This document shows, piece by piece, positions 1-9,900 of a stretch of 64,000 bases of DNA. A program made the position numbers and the translations under genes. Every line of letters begins with the position of its first letter. The first letter of the stretch is position 1. Origin of the DNA: Bacteroidales bacterium (lineage in GTDB: Bacteria; Bacteroidota; Bacteroidia; Bacteroidales; VadinHA17); contig JALHSP010000062.1 of NCBI GenBank assembly GCA_022865305.1, positions 209,522-273,521 on the forward strand. Direction: 5' to 3'. The notes beneath the pieces were generated by a model. The model was not told where the DNA came from, made no database searches, and saw only the letters and a list, made by a program, of their open reading frames with translations.

Positions 1-36
1 GTATTCATGGATTCAATGATCAATAATAAATAAATC

Positions 37-76
37 ACCCCCTCTTTGCGCAAGCAGAGAGGGGGCTGGGGGGTGA
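37..76. repeat. C/G-run palindromic dispersed repeat
   Basis: caccccctctttgcgcaagcagagagggggctggggggtg; near-inverse copy at 60169-60219. Confidence 0.75.
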
Positions 77-267
77 GTTCATGTAATAAATGAAGCAGGG
101 GAGGGGTTGGGGAGAGGTCATAAGAAAATGGGAATGGATTGATTGATGGATTAAATACAATTGTAAAAGAATTTAGATGTGATTATATACAATTATAAAA
201 GACACTTGAAATCTTTTTTGTCAATAAATTAACATTGAGTATTTTTATTGAAGGAAAAACTGCATCT

Positions 268-3200
268 ATGAGGACACTTTTTACATTTTTTTTACTGGCA
301 TACTGCTTTGCGTTTTCTAATGCCCAGTACAAATCTGCCAATACTGCAAAAAGCACCCGGATCGAAAAAAACATCAACTCTCAATGGACATTCAATTATT
401 TCCCTGATGAAAAGGCAGACACAGGATACGAATCTCCCGGTTTTGATGATTCAAAATGGCCGGCGGTCAGCATCCCTCATACATGGATGACATACGAAAC
501 AACAGGGGATATCCACCCATTCATAAAGAATGCTGCAGAAAACGATAATCCTTACTGGTGGACAGGCTGGGGCTGGTACCGGAAACATTTCTCAATTAAA
601 AAGGAATTCAGCGGAAAGAAGGTTTTTATTGAGTTTGAAGGCGTCCAGAAATATTGTAAAATCTGGATCAACGGCAAATACCTTGGTGACCATAAGGGAG
701 GTTATGGATCTTTTGATTTTGATCTGACAGGTTTTATTAATGAAGGTAAAGACAATGTCATTACTGTTGCTGTAAACAATGAGCAGAAAGATCAGTTCAG
801 AATTCCGCCCATGGCAGCAGGCAATTTTAATGTTTATGGTGGTATTTACCGCGATGTGACCATCGTTCTGAAAGATAAGCTTTATATACCTATGCAGGGA
901 TCCGCAGCTCATGAAGGAGGTACTTTTGTAACTACACCGAAGGTTTCCATAAAAGAGGGAGTTGTCCGTATACAGACATGGGTAAAAAATGATTACTCTC
1001 AACCGAAGGAGTGTATCCTGAACACTTATATTCTTGATGCAGCAAATAAAGTGGTCCAGGTACTGACATCAAGAAACACCATTAATGCAGGTCAGCTGTT
1101 TAAGTTTGATCAGACCTCAAAACCTGTTAAGAATCCGCATCTCTGGTCAAATGAAAATCCCTACCTGTATAAGATTCAATCAGAATTGGTTGACGGGAAG
1201 ACGATTGTTGATAATTATTCCAGCCCTCTGGGTTTCCGCTGGTTCCGTTGGGACTACAAGGAAAACTACCTTTATGTGAATGGCAAAAAAATGGTCATTC
1301 ATGGTGGTAACCGTCACCAGGAATATCCCTGGCTTGGTGATGCAATACCCAAATGGATCACTGTTATGGACTTCAGGGATATTGCAGAAAACCTGAATTA
1401 TAACTTTATGCGGACTGCCCATTATCCACATGACAGGCTGGTGTATGACCTTACTGATAAATATGGAATTGTAATAAATGAAGAATCTCCGAGTATAAAG
1501 AACCAGGAATTTTCTCCTGAAGTGCAGGAACAGCAAATGAAGGAGATGATACGGCGAGACCGTAACCACCCTTCAATAATGTTCTGGAGCATGGGGAACG
1601 AGACTAACCATGCAGTTGATTCGAAATTTGCAGTAGCCGAGGATACAACAAGAATCATTACCGCGCGTCGTGTACTTGATGGTTCAGCCGGAGCCTATGT
1701 TACCCATACCGACGAGAATCTGGCAATTGAAAACCTGCTTAGATGCACAATCCGCGGCTGGTATAATAAGGATGTTAAAAACCTGGAACCATCCGACCAG
1801 CAGTATTGCGGAACTGAGGAACACCAGCAGAATATGCTTAAGGCCAGCGGCCGGTTTGGTACCGGCAACCTGTGCACCTGGCTCTACGAAGATCATGGTG
1901 CCGACCGCGAATACATGAATGCCCCGCTTCTGCATGTAAATCCAAAAGGATATGTCGATGTTTACAGGATTCCGAAATATGCCTATTATTTCTGGCAGGC
2001 TACATATTATGAAAAACCAATGGTTTTCATACAGCCTCATTTCTGGCGTTCCCAATATCTTGGACAGAAAAAAGATATTGTTGTTAATTCCAATTGCGAC
2101 AGGGTTGAACTTAAAGTGAACGGAGTAAGCAAAGGATTTCAGGCACCTGATGAGACGAATTTCCATAGTGTGATATTTGAAGATGTAGCAATTGAAAAAG
2201 GGACACTGAGCGCTGTGGCAAGCAAAGGAGGGAAGACAGTTACTGCACAAATAATAATGGCAGGGGAACCGGCAAAGATAGTTCTATCAGGTTCCCATCA
2301 GAAGATTAAAGCCGATCGTGGTTCAGTTGCAATAATAACTGCAGATATTGTTGATTCAAAAGGGAATCACATTTATGGTGCCAACAACACAATAAAATGG
2401 GCAGTTACAGGTCCTGCAACTCTAGCAGGGCCGCCTGTATACGAATCGGATATAAATAAGTATCACCAAATGGATGGTGTATGGTATATGGATATGCCGG
2501 TATCTAATGTCATCAGATCGACAGGTAAGCCCGGCAGGCTCCATATTACAGTGTCAGCAAGCGGTCTGGCATCCGGTTCATTCGATATTGAGGCTGAAGA
2601 GATAATGCCAGATAATTCCGTTATAATTGAACCAATCCTGGGTGATGAAGGACGAAAACCGGTCGCAAAAGCAACCCTGATATTTGACAGACTGGAAGAG
2701 GTGCCTCAGGAGATCAAGTTAACATATAATGAATTCAATGCCGGTTCTTCAGATAAATCAGGATATGCCAGACTCATCAGGAAGCATATAATGAATAACA
2801 ATCCTTCAGTTGATTCCTCATCAATTGAATTTATATCGCTTATCGATCTTTTTACATCTCATCTTTTAAACAATAACGGTCGCCTGGTAGCTGATGATTA
2901 TAATTTCAATGTGGAACATTATAATAATTGCAGGTTAATTTCAGGGTATATTAATGCTACCAAACTTCCGGCTGTATTCAAAGAAGGGCTGAAGAAATAC
3001 TATACAGACGCAATTATATGCAGGGGCAGTGAAAAAAATGCCGGTGATGAGATGAACTGGATGAACTGGATACCATCGGGAGGAACTGTTGTTGTTTCGC
3101 AGGAAGGAAATACTCCTTCCTGGCCTAAAGGAACAATTGTGACAGGCAAAAATGATCTTGCCGATCTGATCACTGAGGTATATCCGGTTTTTTTAAAATA

Positions 3201-3381
3201 CAATGAAGAGGCAAAAGAACGAGCCCTGACTTTTATAAGCAAGATGAATCCTTACATACAGATCATTTCCGTCAGTGATCAAAGCAGGGAGGGAGATGAG
3301 AAGAAGATTACAAAGATTTCATATACAGCAGAAAAAGGAAAGCCGATACTTATACCATTAATAAAGTTTATCACAGAATAG
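268..3381 (+). CDS. Glycoside hydrolase family 2-like protein (beta-galactosidase-like), secreted
   Basis: Signal peptide MRTLFTFFLLAYCFAFSNAQ; sugar-binding and TIM-barrel motifs such as WYRKHFSI, GVQKYCKIWINGKYLGDHKGGYGSFDFDLT, HPSIMFWSMGNE. Start moved to ATG 268 from ORF start 235. Confidence 0.85.
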   Translation: MRTLFTFFLLAYCFAFSNAQYKSANTAKSTRIEKNINSQWTFNYFPDEKADTGYESPGFDDSKWPAVSIPHTWMTYETTGDIHPFIKNAAENDNPYWWTGWGWYRKHFSIKKEFSGKKVFIEFEGVQKYCKIWINGKYLGDHKGGYGSFDFDLTGFINEGKDNVITVAVNNEQKDQFRIPPMAAGNFNVYGGIYRDVTIVLKDKLYIPMQGSAAHEGGTFVTTPKVSIKEGVVRIQTWVKNDYSQPKECILNTYILDAANKVVQVLTSRNTINAGQLFKFDQTSKPVKNPHLWSNENPYLYKIQSELVDGKTIVDNYSSPLGFRWFRWDYKENYLYVNGKKMVIHGGNRHQEYPWLGDAIPKWITVMDFRDIAENLNYNFMRTAHYPHDRLVYDLTDKYGIVINEESPSIKNQEFSPEVQEQQMKEMIRRDRNHPSIMFWSMGNETNHAVDSKFAVAEDTTRIITARRVLDGSAGAYVTHTDENLAIENLLRCTIRGWYNKDVKNLEPSDQQYCGTEEHQQNMLKASGRFGTGNLCTWLYEDHGADREYMNAPLLHVNPKGYVDVYRIPKYAYYFWQATYYEKPMVFIQPHFWRSQYLGQKKDIVVNSNCDRVELKVNGVSKGFQAPDETNFHSVIFEDVAIEKGTLSAVASKGGKTVTAQIIMAGEPAKIVLSGSHQKIKADRGSVAIITADIVDSKGNHIYGANNTIKWAVTGPATLAGPPVYESDINKYHQMDGVWYMDMPVSNVIRSTGKPGRLHITVSASGLASGSFDIEAEEIMPDNSVIIEPILGDEGRKPVAKATLIFDRLEEVPQEIKLTYNEFNAGSSDKSGYARLIRKHIMNNNPSVDSSSIEFISLIDLFTSHLLNNNGRLVADDYNFNVEHYNNCRLISGYINATKLPAVFKEGLKKYYTDAIICRGSEKNAGDEMNWMNWIPSGGTVVVSQEGNTPSWPKGTIVTGKNDLADLITEVYPVFLKYNEEAKERALTFISKMNPYIQIISVSDQSREGDEKKITKISYTAEKGKPILIPLIKFITE

Positions 3382-3402
3382 TCATCTGATCCTCAAATAG
3401 GC

Positions 3403-3477
3403 TGCCCCCCTGCCCCCCTAAAGGGGGGTTAAAATCAGGACGCAATTTAGCCCCCCTTTAGGGGGGATGGGGGGTGA
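3403..3477. repeat. G/C-run palindromic dispersed repeat
   Basis: gcccccctgccccccctaaaggggggttaaaatc...caatttagccccccttta ggggggatggggggtg; inverse relative of 12424-12527. Confidence 0.75.
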
Positions 3478-3514
3478 AACAAATGGGTTCACATAGGTAT
3501 AATTTAACTGAATA

Positions 3515-4891
3515 ATGAATGAGAATAAGATTCTAACCTATTTTTTATTGGTAGTTCTTCTTTTAAGAATCAATGATTCTATAGCCCAGAATCCCGTAGC
3601 AGATGGCTACAAAGGCATCTGGTTCACGCTGGGGCAGTTTTCGGAGTACGGCGATAAGTATTCCGGAGGACTTGGAACCTATACAGCAGACCATATACCA
3701 ATTGCTGTATATTCTCCTGAGGCCGGGAAAACATTTTTTGTTTATGGAGGGACAACTAAAGCTGATGAGAAGCATCTTCTTATCATGATCTCTTACTATG
3801 ATCACCGCACTAATATGGTCCCCAGGCCGGTTATTGTTTATGATAAAATGGGTATTGATGATCCGCATGATAATGCTGCATTATCAATAGACAATGAAGG
3901 ATTCATTTGGGTATTCATAAGTGGAAGAGGTCAGTCAAGGCCCGGGTATATTTTTAAAAGCCTGGCCCCTTATTCAATAGAAAGTTTCGAGAAAATTCTT
4001 GAAGATGAAATGACTTATCCTCAGCCATGGATAGTGAACGGGAACGGATTCCTCTATATGTTTACAAAATATACAAAAGGACGCGAATTATACTGGTCAA
4101 CAAGCACTGATGGCAAAAAATGGTCTGAAGATCATAAGCTTGCAGGTATGGGAGGCCATTACCAGGTTTCAAATATATACGGAGATAAGCTTGTCTCTGT
4201 CTTTAATTACCATCCCGGAGGAAATGTGGATAAGCGGACAAACATTTATGCTGTTCAGACCAGCGATATGGGAAAGACATGGAGGACAATCGAAGGGAGA
4301 GTAATTCAACCTCCACTCTCTGACCCTCATAATGAAGCTCTTATAAAGGATTATGAAGCCGAAAAAAAGCTTGTTTATATTAACGATCTGAATTTTGATT
4401 CATATGGCAATCCTGTCATACTTGCCATTATCAGCAGAGACTTCAGACCAGGTCCTGCCGGCGATCCGCGCGAATGGATTGTCATACACTGGAAAAATGA
4501 CCGGTGGAATTTTCATAAGGTATGTGAATCAACTCACAATTATGACATGGGTTCACTGTACATTGAAGGGAAAAACTGGAAAATAATCGGCCCGACAGAA
4601 CCAGGCCCGCAAAAGTACGGAACCGGTGGTGAGATTACGATGTGGATGAGTAAAGATGAAGGTAAGACCTGGACGAAGATACGTAATGTTACTGAAGAAA
4701 GTGTGCTTAATCATTCCTATGTAAGACGACCGGTAAATGCACATAAGGATTTCTACGCCTTCTGGGCTGATGGTGATGCAGACAAACTCTCTGAATCCCA
4801 TTTGTACTTTTCAAACAAAAATGGAACTAAAGTCAGGCAACTGCCATATGAAATGAACAAGAATTTTCAAAAGCCAATCAGAATAAAATGA
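3515..4891 (+). CDS. BNR_4-type beta-propeller protein (secreted, possibly polysaccharide lyase-like)
   Basis: DGYKGIWFTLGQ, GGTTKADEKHLLIMISYYDH, DPHDNAALSIDNEGFIWVFISGRG; paralog at 6992-8365. Confidence 0.7.
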   Translation: MNENKILTYFLLVVLLLRINDSIAQNPVADGYKGIWFTLGQFSEYGDKYSGGLGTYTADHIPIAVYSPEAGKTFFVYGGTTKADEKHLLIMISYYDHRTNMVPRPVIVYDKMGIDDPHDNAALSIDNEGFIWVFISGRGQSRPGYIFKSLAPYSIESFEKILEDEMTYPQPWIVNGNGFLYMFTKYTKGRELYWSTSTDGKKWSEDHKLAGMGGHYQVSNIYGDKLVSVFNYHPGGNVDKRTNIYAVQTSDMGKTWRTIEGRVIQPPLSDPHNEALIKDYEAEKKLVYINDLNFDSYGNPVILAIISRDFRPGPAGDPREWIVIHWKNDRWNFHKVCESTHNYDMGSLYIEGKNWKIIGPTEPGPQKYGTGGEITMWMSKDEGKTWTKIRNVTEESVLNHSYVRRPVNAHKDFYAFWADGDADKLSESHLYFSNKNGTKVRQLPYEMNKNFQKPIRIK

Positions 4892-4954
4892 GGTGTAATT
4901 ATATTCTTTATATTGGAGTCATTAAAATAGAATTTTTAGATCTGGTTTTTTTTA

Positions 4955-4997
4955 ACCACAAAGTATCACAAAGGATTTTCACAAAGTATCACAAAGG
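4955..4997. repeat. CACAAAG heptad array, left flank of GxxExxY gene
   Basis: accacaaagtatcacaaaggattttcacaaagtatcacaaaggg; four CACAAAG heptads. Confidence 0.75.
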
Positions 4998-5011
4998 GAA
5001 AATTATAAATT

Positions 5012-5383
5012 ATGAATGTAGAAGAAGTATTTAAAAAAGTTTTGGATTGTTCGTTTCAGGTCCATACAGCACTTGGGCCGGGGTCGCTTGAGAGTGCATA
5101 TTTAGAGTGTTTGTTTTACGAACTTACACAATCTGTTTTAAATGTAGAAAAACAAAAACCTTTACCACTTATTTTTAAGGAGGTCAAACTTGAAGCTGGA
5201 TATAGAATTGATTTGTTAGTAGAAAATGAAATAGTTGTAGAAATTAAATCAATTGAGGCATTATGTGATATTCATATGGCGCAGATACTCATATATATGC
5301 AGCTATCAGGTTGCAAATTAGGTTTGTTAGCCAATTTTAATGTAAGACACCTTAAAGATGGAATAAAACGAGTAATTCTATAA
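5012..5383 (+). CDS. GxxExxY protein (PD-(D/E)XK nuclease-like superfamily)
   Basis: LGPGSLESAYLECLFYEL (GxxExxY) followed by GYRIDLLVENEIVVEIKSIE (D...ExK core). Confidence 0.85.
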   Translation: MNVEEVFKKVLDCSFQVHTALGPGSLESAYLECLFYELTQSVLNVEKQKPLPLIFKEVKLEAGYRIDLLVENEIVVEIKSIEALCDIHMAQILIYMQLSGCKLGLLANFNVRHLKDGIKRVIL

Positions 5384-5385
5384 AC

Positions 5386-5436
5386 CTTGGTGTGACTTTG
5401 TGATGTACTTGGTGAGCCTTTGTGGTAAAAAAAAAT
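5386..5436. repeat. Inverted CACMAAG heptad array, right flank of GxxExxY gene
   Basis: ccttggtgtgactttgtgatgtacttggtgagcctttgtggtaaaaaaaa; reverse complement has the same four-heptad layout as 4955-4997. Confidence 0.75.
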
Positions 5437-5474
5437 ATACATATCTTTCAGTTATTTATTAATTCACTAAAGCT

Positions 5475-6881
5475 ATGAAAATCAAATTATTATTCGTTGT
5501 ATGTTTATTTAGTCTTCCACTTCTGATAAGGTCTCAAATACCACAAGATGTATATAAGAAGCCTCTGAAAGAGGTTATGACGGATATTGAAAAGAGATAT
5601 AAGATAAAGTTCCAGTACAACGAAAGTCTTGTTAAGGGAGTTGATGTAATGTACCCGACATGGCGGTATCGCCCAGATATTGAAACAACACTGACAAATA
5701 TCCTGATGCCGCTTGAAATGATCTTTAAGAAAACCGGCGACAATATTTACCAGATCAGTAAGTATGAATACTACAGGCGACCTGTTGAAGAGGGGAAGAA
5801 ACATCTTGACCGGCTCCTTGCCAGTTACCCGGTAGTTTCTGCATGGGAATCCAGGAAATCTGAATTAAGGAAGTGTATCACTGAACAAATGCAGCTTTTT
5901 CCCTTTCCAAAGAAGACGCCGCTTAATCCTGTTTATACTGCAATCAGGAAATTTGAAGGTTATACAGTGCAGAATGTTGGTATTGAGACAATTCCCGGCT
6001 TCTACCTCTGTGGTTCTCTTTACCGGCCAGCCAAAGGGAAAGGTCCGTTCCCGGCTGTACTTTCACCACATGGACATTTTAACAGTACTGATCTGAATGA
6101 AAATGGCAGGTACCGGCCTGATCAGCAGTACAGATGTGCCATGCTTGCAAGGATGGGAGCAGTGGTTTTCAGTTATGAGATGTTCGGTTACGGAGAATCT
6201 CTTCTGCAGATAGATAAAGCCGATCATAAAACCGGACTGGCTCTTACAATGCAGACTTTGAATTCTATAAGAGTGATTGATTTTCTTAGTTCTTTGCCTT
6301 ATGTCGATGCGAAAAGAATAGGTGTTACCGGCGAATCGGGAGGGGGAACGCAAACTTTCCTTGTGACAGCTCTCGATGACCGGATTACTGTCAGTGTTCC
6401 GGTGGTAATGGTGTCCTCTTACTTTTACGGGGGCTGTGCCTGCGAAAGCGGGCTGCCAATCCATTCATGTACTGATCTAATGACGAACAACGCCGAGATT
6501 GCGGCAATGGCATCACCGCGTCCTATGCTGGTTATTTCTGATGGCGACGACTGGACAGAAGATGTTCCTGATATTGAATACCCTTATCTTAAAAAAGTTT
6601 ATGGACTTTATGGGAAACAGGAATATGTCGAAAACGTCCACCTGGCAAATGAAGGCCATGATTATGGTGTTTCAAAAAGAATGGCAATGTACGATTTTAT
6701 GGCTCGTCATCTTGGATTGAATATCAATGCCGTAAAGGACAAAACAGACAAAATTGATGAATCAAAGGTGACTATTGAGAAATATGAAGCATTGCTTGTT
6801 TTCGGTAAGGAAGGCAAGCTGCCACTAAATGCGGTTAAAGGAGCAGGCGCTGTTCGGGAATCATTAAAATCAGTGCAATAA
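5475..6881 (+). CDS. Secreted alpha/beta-hydrolase (acetylxylan esterase/dienelactone hydrolase-like) with N-terminal STN-like domain
   Basis: N-term LKEVMTDIEKRYKIKFQYNESLVKGVDV...NILMPLEMIFKKTGDNIYQI resembles STN; catalytic part GVTGESGGGTQTFLVTALDDRI and ...NEGHDYG. Confidence 0.75.
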   Translation: MKIKLLFVVCLFSLPLLIRSQIPQDVYKKPLKEVMTDIEKRYKIKFQYNESLVKGVDVMYPTWRYRPDIETTLTNILMPLEMIFKKTGDNIYQISKYEYYRRPVEEGKKHLDRLLASYPVVSAWESRKSELRKCITEQMQLFPFPKKTPLNPVYTAIRKFEGYTVQNVGIETIPGFYLCGSLYRPAKGKGPFPAVLSPHGHFNSTDLNENGRYRPDQQYRCAMLARMGAVVFSYEMFGYGESLLQIDKADHKTGLALTMQTLNSIRVIDFLSSLPYVDAKRIGVTGESGGGTQTFLVTALDDRITVSVPVVMVSSYFYGGCACESGLPIHSCTDLMTNNAEIAAMASPRPMLVISDGDDWTEDVPDIEYPYLKKVYGLYGKQEYVENVHLANEGHDYGVSKRMAMYDFMARHLGLNINAVKDKTDKIDESKVTIEKYEALLVFGKEGKLPLNAVKGAGAVRESLKSVQ

Positions 6882-6991
6882 GAAGATTTTAATATTGATA
6901 ATAATAAGTTCATATATAAGGTAAACACGACCAGATTATTATTAATTTTATAAAAGAGAATATCTTTACATCAATACTCAGGTTTGACAGA

Positions 6992-8365
6992 ATGTATAAG
7001 AAAACTGTGCTTCTGGCTCTGATATCACTTTTCTTTGTGGATCCCGGTACCCTATTTTCTCAGAATCCTAAGATGGATGGTTATAAGGGTATCTGGTTCA
7101 ATGCTGGTCAGTTCCAGGAGTACGGTTACAAGTTTTCAGGTGGGGTCGCTACATTTGCTTCCCGGTACAGACCTATTGCAATTTATTCTCCAGAGGTTAA
7201 GAAAACATTCTTTGTATATGGCGGTACGACTAGCGCTGATGAAAGACATCTTCTTATAATGATTTCGTATTTTGATCACAGGTATAACGTAGTACCAAAA
7301 CCGGTTATTGTTTATGATAAAATGGGGGTGAGCGAGCCCCATGACAATGCATCTCTTTCAATCGACTCCAATGGTTTTTTATGGATTTTTATCAGCGGAA
7401 GAGGCAGAACACGACCGGGACTGATATTTAAAAGCTCGAAACCTTATTCCATTGATAGTTTCGAAAAGATATTAGATTGGGAGATGATATCACCGCAACC
7501 ATGGTGGATGAAAGATTATGGATTTTTGCTGATGTTTTCAAAAAATATAAAAGGGCGGGAGCTTTACTGGAGTTCAAGCACTGATGGAAAAACATGGATC
7601 ACGAGTCAGAAACTTGCCGATATGGGCGGACATTTCCAGGTATCAAATGTTTTTGGGAACAGACTGGTAACGATATTTAATTACCATCCGTTAGGGAATA
7701 CTGACAAACGAACAAATCTTTATCTGCTCCAGACTGAAGATATGGGCAAGACCTGGAAATCCGTCGATAACAAGATCGTCAAAACTCCAATTGTTGATAT
7801 TATTAATGAAGCCTTAATAAAGAATTATGAAATTGAAGGAAAACTCGTTTATATCAAAGATCTGAATTTTGATAAAAATGGAAATCCGGTGATATTGGTT
7901 ATCCTGAGCGGAGATTCCAGTCCAGGTCCGAAGGGTGGGCCAAGGGAATGGATGATAATTCACTGGAAAGATAATAAATGGAATTTTAATAAGGTATGCG
8001 AATCAACCAACAACTATGATATGGGATCTCTCTATATTACGGATAACGAATGGAGAATAGTTGGTTCCACAGAACCTGGTCCTCAGAAATATGGAAGTGG
8101 GGGCGAAATGGCTTTGTGGATCAGCAGGAATGAAGGAATTGACTGGGATAAGGTACGTAATATTACCACAAAAAGTATATACAATAACTCTTTTGCACGG
8201 CGTCCGCTGAATGCACAGAAGGATTTCTATGCATTTTGGGCTGATGGAGATGCGGACCAGTTTTCAATCTCGAGGTTGTACTTTACCAATGAAAAATGCA
8301 ACAGGGTTTGGATGTTGCCCTATGATATGAAAAAGGACTTGGAAAGGCCAGTCAGAATAAAATAA
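6992..8365 (+). CDS. BNR_4-type beta-propeller protein (paralog of 3515-4891)
   Basis: Co-linear with 3515-4891: MDGYKGIWFNAGQFQEYGYKFSGGV, GGTTSADERHLLIMISYFDHR. Confidence 0.7.
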   Translation: MYKKTVLLALISLFFVDPGTLFSQNPKMDGYKGIWFNAGQFQEYGYKFSGGVATFASRYRPIAIYSPEVKKTFFVYGGTTSADERHLLIMISYFDHRYNVVPKPVIVYDKMGVSEPHDNASLSIDSNGFLWIFISGRGRTRPGLIFKSSKPYSIDSFEKILDWEMISPQPWWMKDYGFLLMFSKNIKGRELYWSSSTDGKTWITSQKLADMGGHFQVSNVFGNRLVTIFNYHPLGNTDKRTNLYLLQTEDMGKTWKSVDNKIVKTPIVDIINEALIKNYEIEGKLVYIKDLNFDKNGNPVILVILSGDSSPGPKGGPREWMIIHWKDNKWNFNKVCESTNNYDMGSLYITDNEWRIVGSTEPGPQKYGSGGEMALWISRNEGIDWDKVRNITTKSIYNNSFARRPLNAQKDFYAFWADGDADQFSISRLYFTNEKCNRVWMLPYDMKKDLERPVRIK

Positions 8366-8367
8366 AT

Positions 8368-9711
8368 TTAATGAAGATTATAAAACTTTACCGCATTGTC
8401 ATGCAGGATCATTTTTGCTACAGTTTTTGCTTCAGACTCAGACAAATACCCATCCCTGACTTTACTGATTAAAACATTCGAAATAATTTGTTTCGCAATT
8501 ATCAATTCACCATAAATATTTTCGACACATCTGTAATCGCCTCCGAAAGCCATTATTTTACTGGCAGGCACAGTTTCAAGCCATTCATTCAGATATCTCT
8601 CGCTGTATGTTGGTGAAATGGCAAAAGCCCAGTTCATATCAATAAAGACATTTTTGAAATTTTTTGCAAGAGTAGAAAGTTCCCCTCCAAAAGGATAACT
8701 GCCATGGTATAATGTAAAGTTAATATCAGGGTATTCTGTGAAAACATTGGCCAGCAATGCAGGATTGGAATTGCCGATTATGTTACCACCTCCTGCCTGT
8801 AGTCCAGTATGGATAGCTACAGGCAGTTTATATTTACCTGCCAGATCCAATAGCTGGTAAAACATGTAATCCTGGAGTGGTTTGGCATCCCTGTAAGAGA
8901 TTACATGATCTTCATTGCCGTTAACAAGTGAACGAAATACTTTCCTCGCTGTTTCAGTTTCTACTTTATCAAAACTCAATGGACGTTTATATGCAATATT
9001 TATTTTAATTGCCACTATTCCATTTTTTACAGCATCTTCAAGAACCACTCTCATTGATTTGACGAAATCTTCGAGAGTATAGATCGGATCAATCTGCATC
9101 ACCGCCAATGAATCAATTCTATACTTTGATCTTACTGATAACCAGGGCGAAAATTTTTTAGTGTACCGGAAGAAATCATCTTTCCCTGTAAGGTAATCGT
9201 CTTCCTGAATAAGGTAATCAATTCTGCATGAATCTCTTAGGATGCGATTAAACCAGTCAGTACTGTATGCCATTTTGATTTTTTCGGAAAGCGGTCCGAC
9301 TGTAGATTCATTTAAGTCGGTTATTTTATACAGGTTTTCAATAGCAAGCAATACAACCCTGTTGAATGAGGTATTAAATGAATTTCGCCAGTATGGCTCA
9401 ATTATTTTCCATTTATTAGTTGGTGTAAGTGGTTCATTGAATAATGAATTGAACAGGGAGTCAGGCATCCCTGAAGATATTAAGTCTTCATAGCTTTGCT
9501 GGTGTATAAGCAGCATAAAATCGAGGATATTGGTTTTTATCAACTGATCAGGATCAAACAAATGTTCATGGGTATCAACGATCCTCAATGAATCGATATA
9601 ATTTTCAATACGACGTTCATATCCGAAAGCTGGTGATGATCTTATCTGTTGCTGGGCTCTTCCGGAAAAAGTAACACTAAACAGAATTAAGAATGATATT
9701 TGAAGTTTCAT
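8368..9711 (-). CDS. Amidohydrolase-2 family protein (secreted)
   Basis: VDTHEHLFDPDQL, PVAIHTGLQAGGGN, MAFGGDYRCVEN. Confidence 0.75.
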   Translation of the reverse strand: MKLQISFLILFSVTFSGRAQQQIRSSPAFGYERRIENYIDSLRIVDTHEHLFDPDQLIKTNILDFMLLIHQQSYEDLISSGMPDSLFNSLFNEPLTPTNKWKIIEPYWRNSFNTSFNRVVLLAIENLYKITDLNESTVGPLSEKIKMAYSTDWFNRILRDSCRIDYLIQEDDYLTGKDDFFRYTKKFSPWLSVRSKYRIDSLAVMQIDPIYTLEDFVKSMRVVLEDAVKNGIVAIKINIAYKRPLSFDKVETETARKVFRSLVNGNEDHVISYRDAKPLQDYMFYQLLDLAGKYKLPVAIHTGLQAGGGNIIGNSNPALLANVFTEYPDINFTLYHGSYPFGGELSTLAKNFKNVFIDMNWAFAISPTYSERYLNEWLETVPASKIMAFGGDYRCVENIYGELIIAKQIISNVLISKVRDGYLSESEAKTVAKMILHDNAVKFYNLH

Positions 9712-9900
9712 TAAGCGCAGGAATAAATCTTAATTGTTATACTTTCAGCACCAGTTCCCTTCTTTACCAGAAATCTGATCCCTCCCGGGATTATATAAAA
9801 GTGATCAGATAATACCATCTTCAGGAATGAAAAATATTTTGTCTGAAAGTTAGACCATTAATTATAATGAAATATTCCTGTTAAGTTTTTTTAACTTAAT

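Noticed and set aside
592-1002. Antisense ORF within the GH2 gene (and many similar nested ORFs, e.g. 1684-2250, 6063-6464, 28865-29266, 49630-50013)
   Set aside because: Overlap strongly supported coding sequences and show no recognisable domain; compositional shadows.
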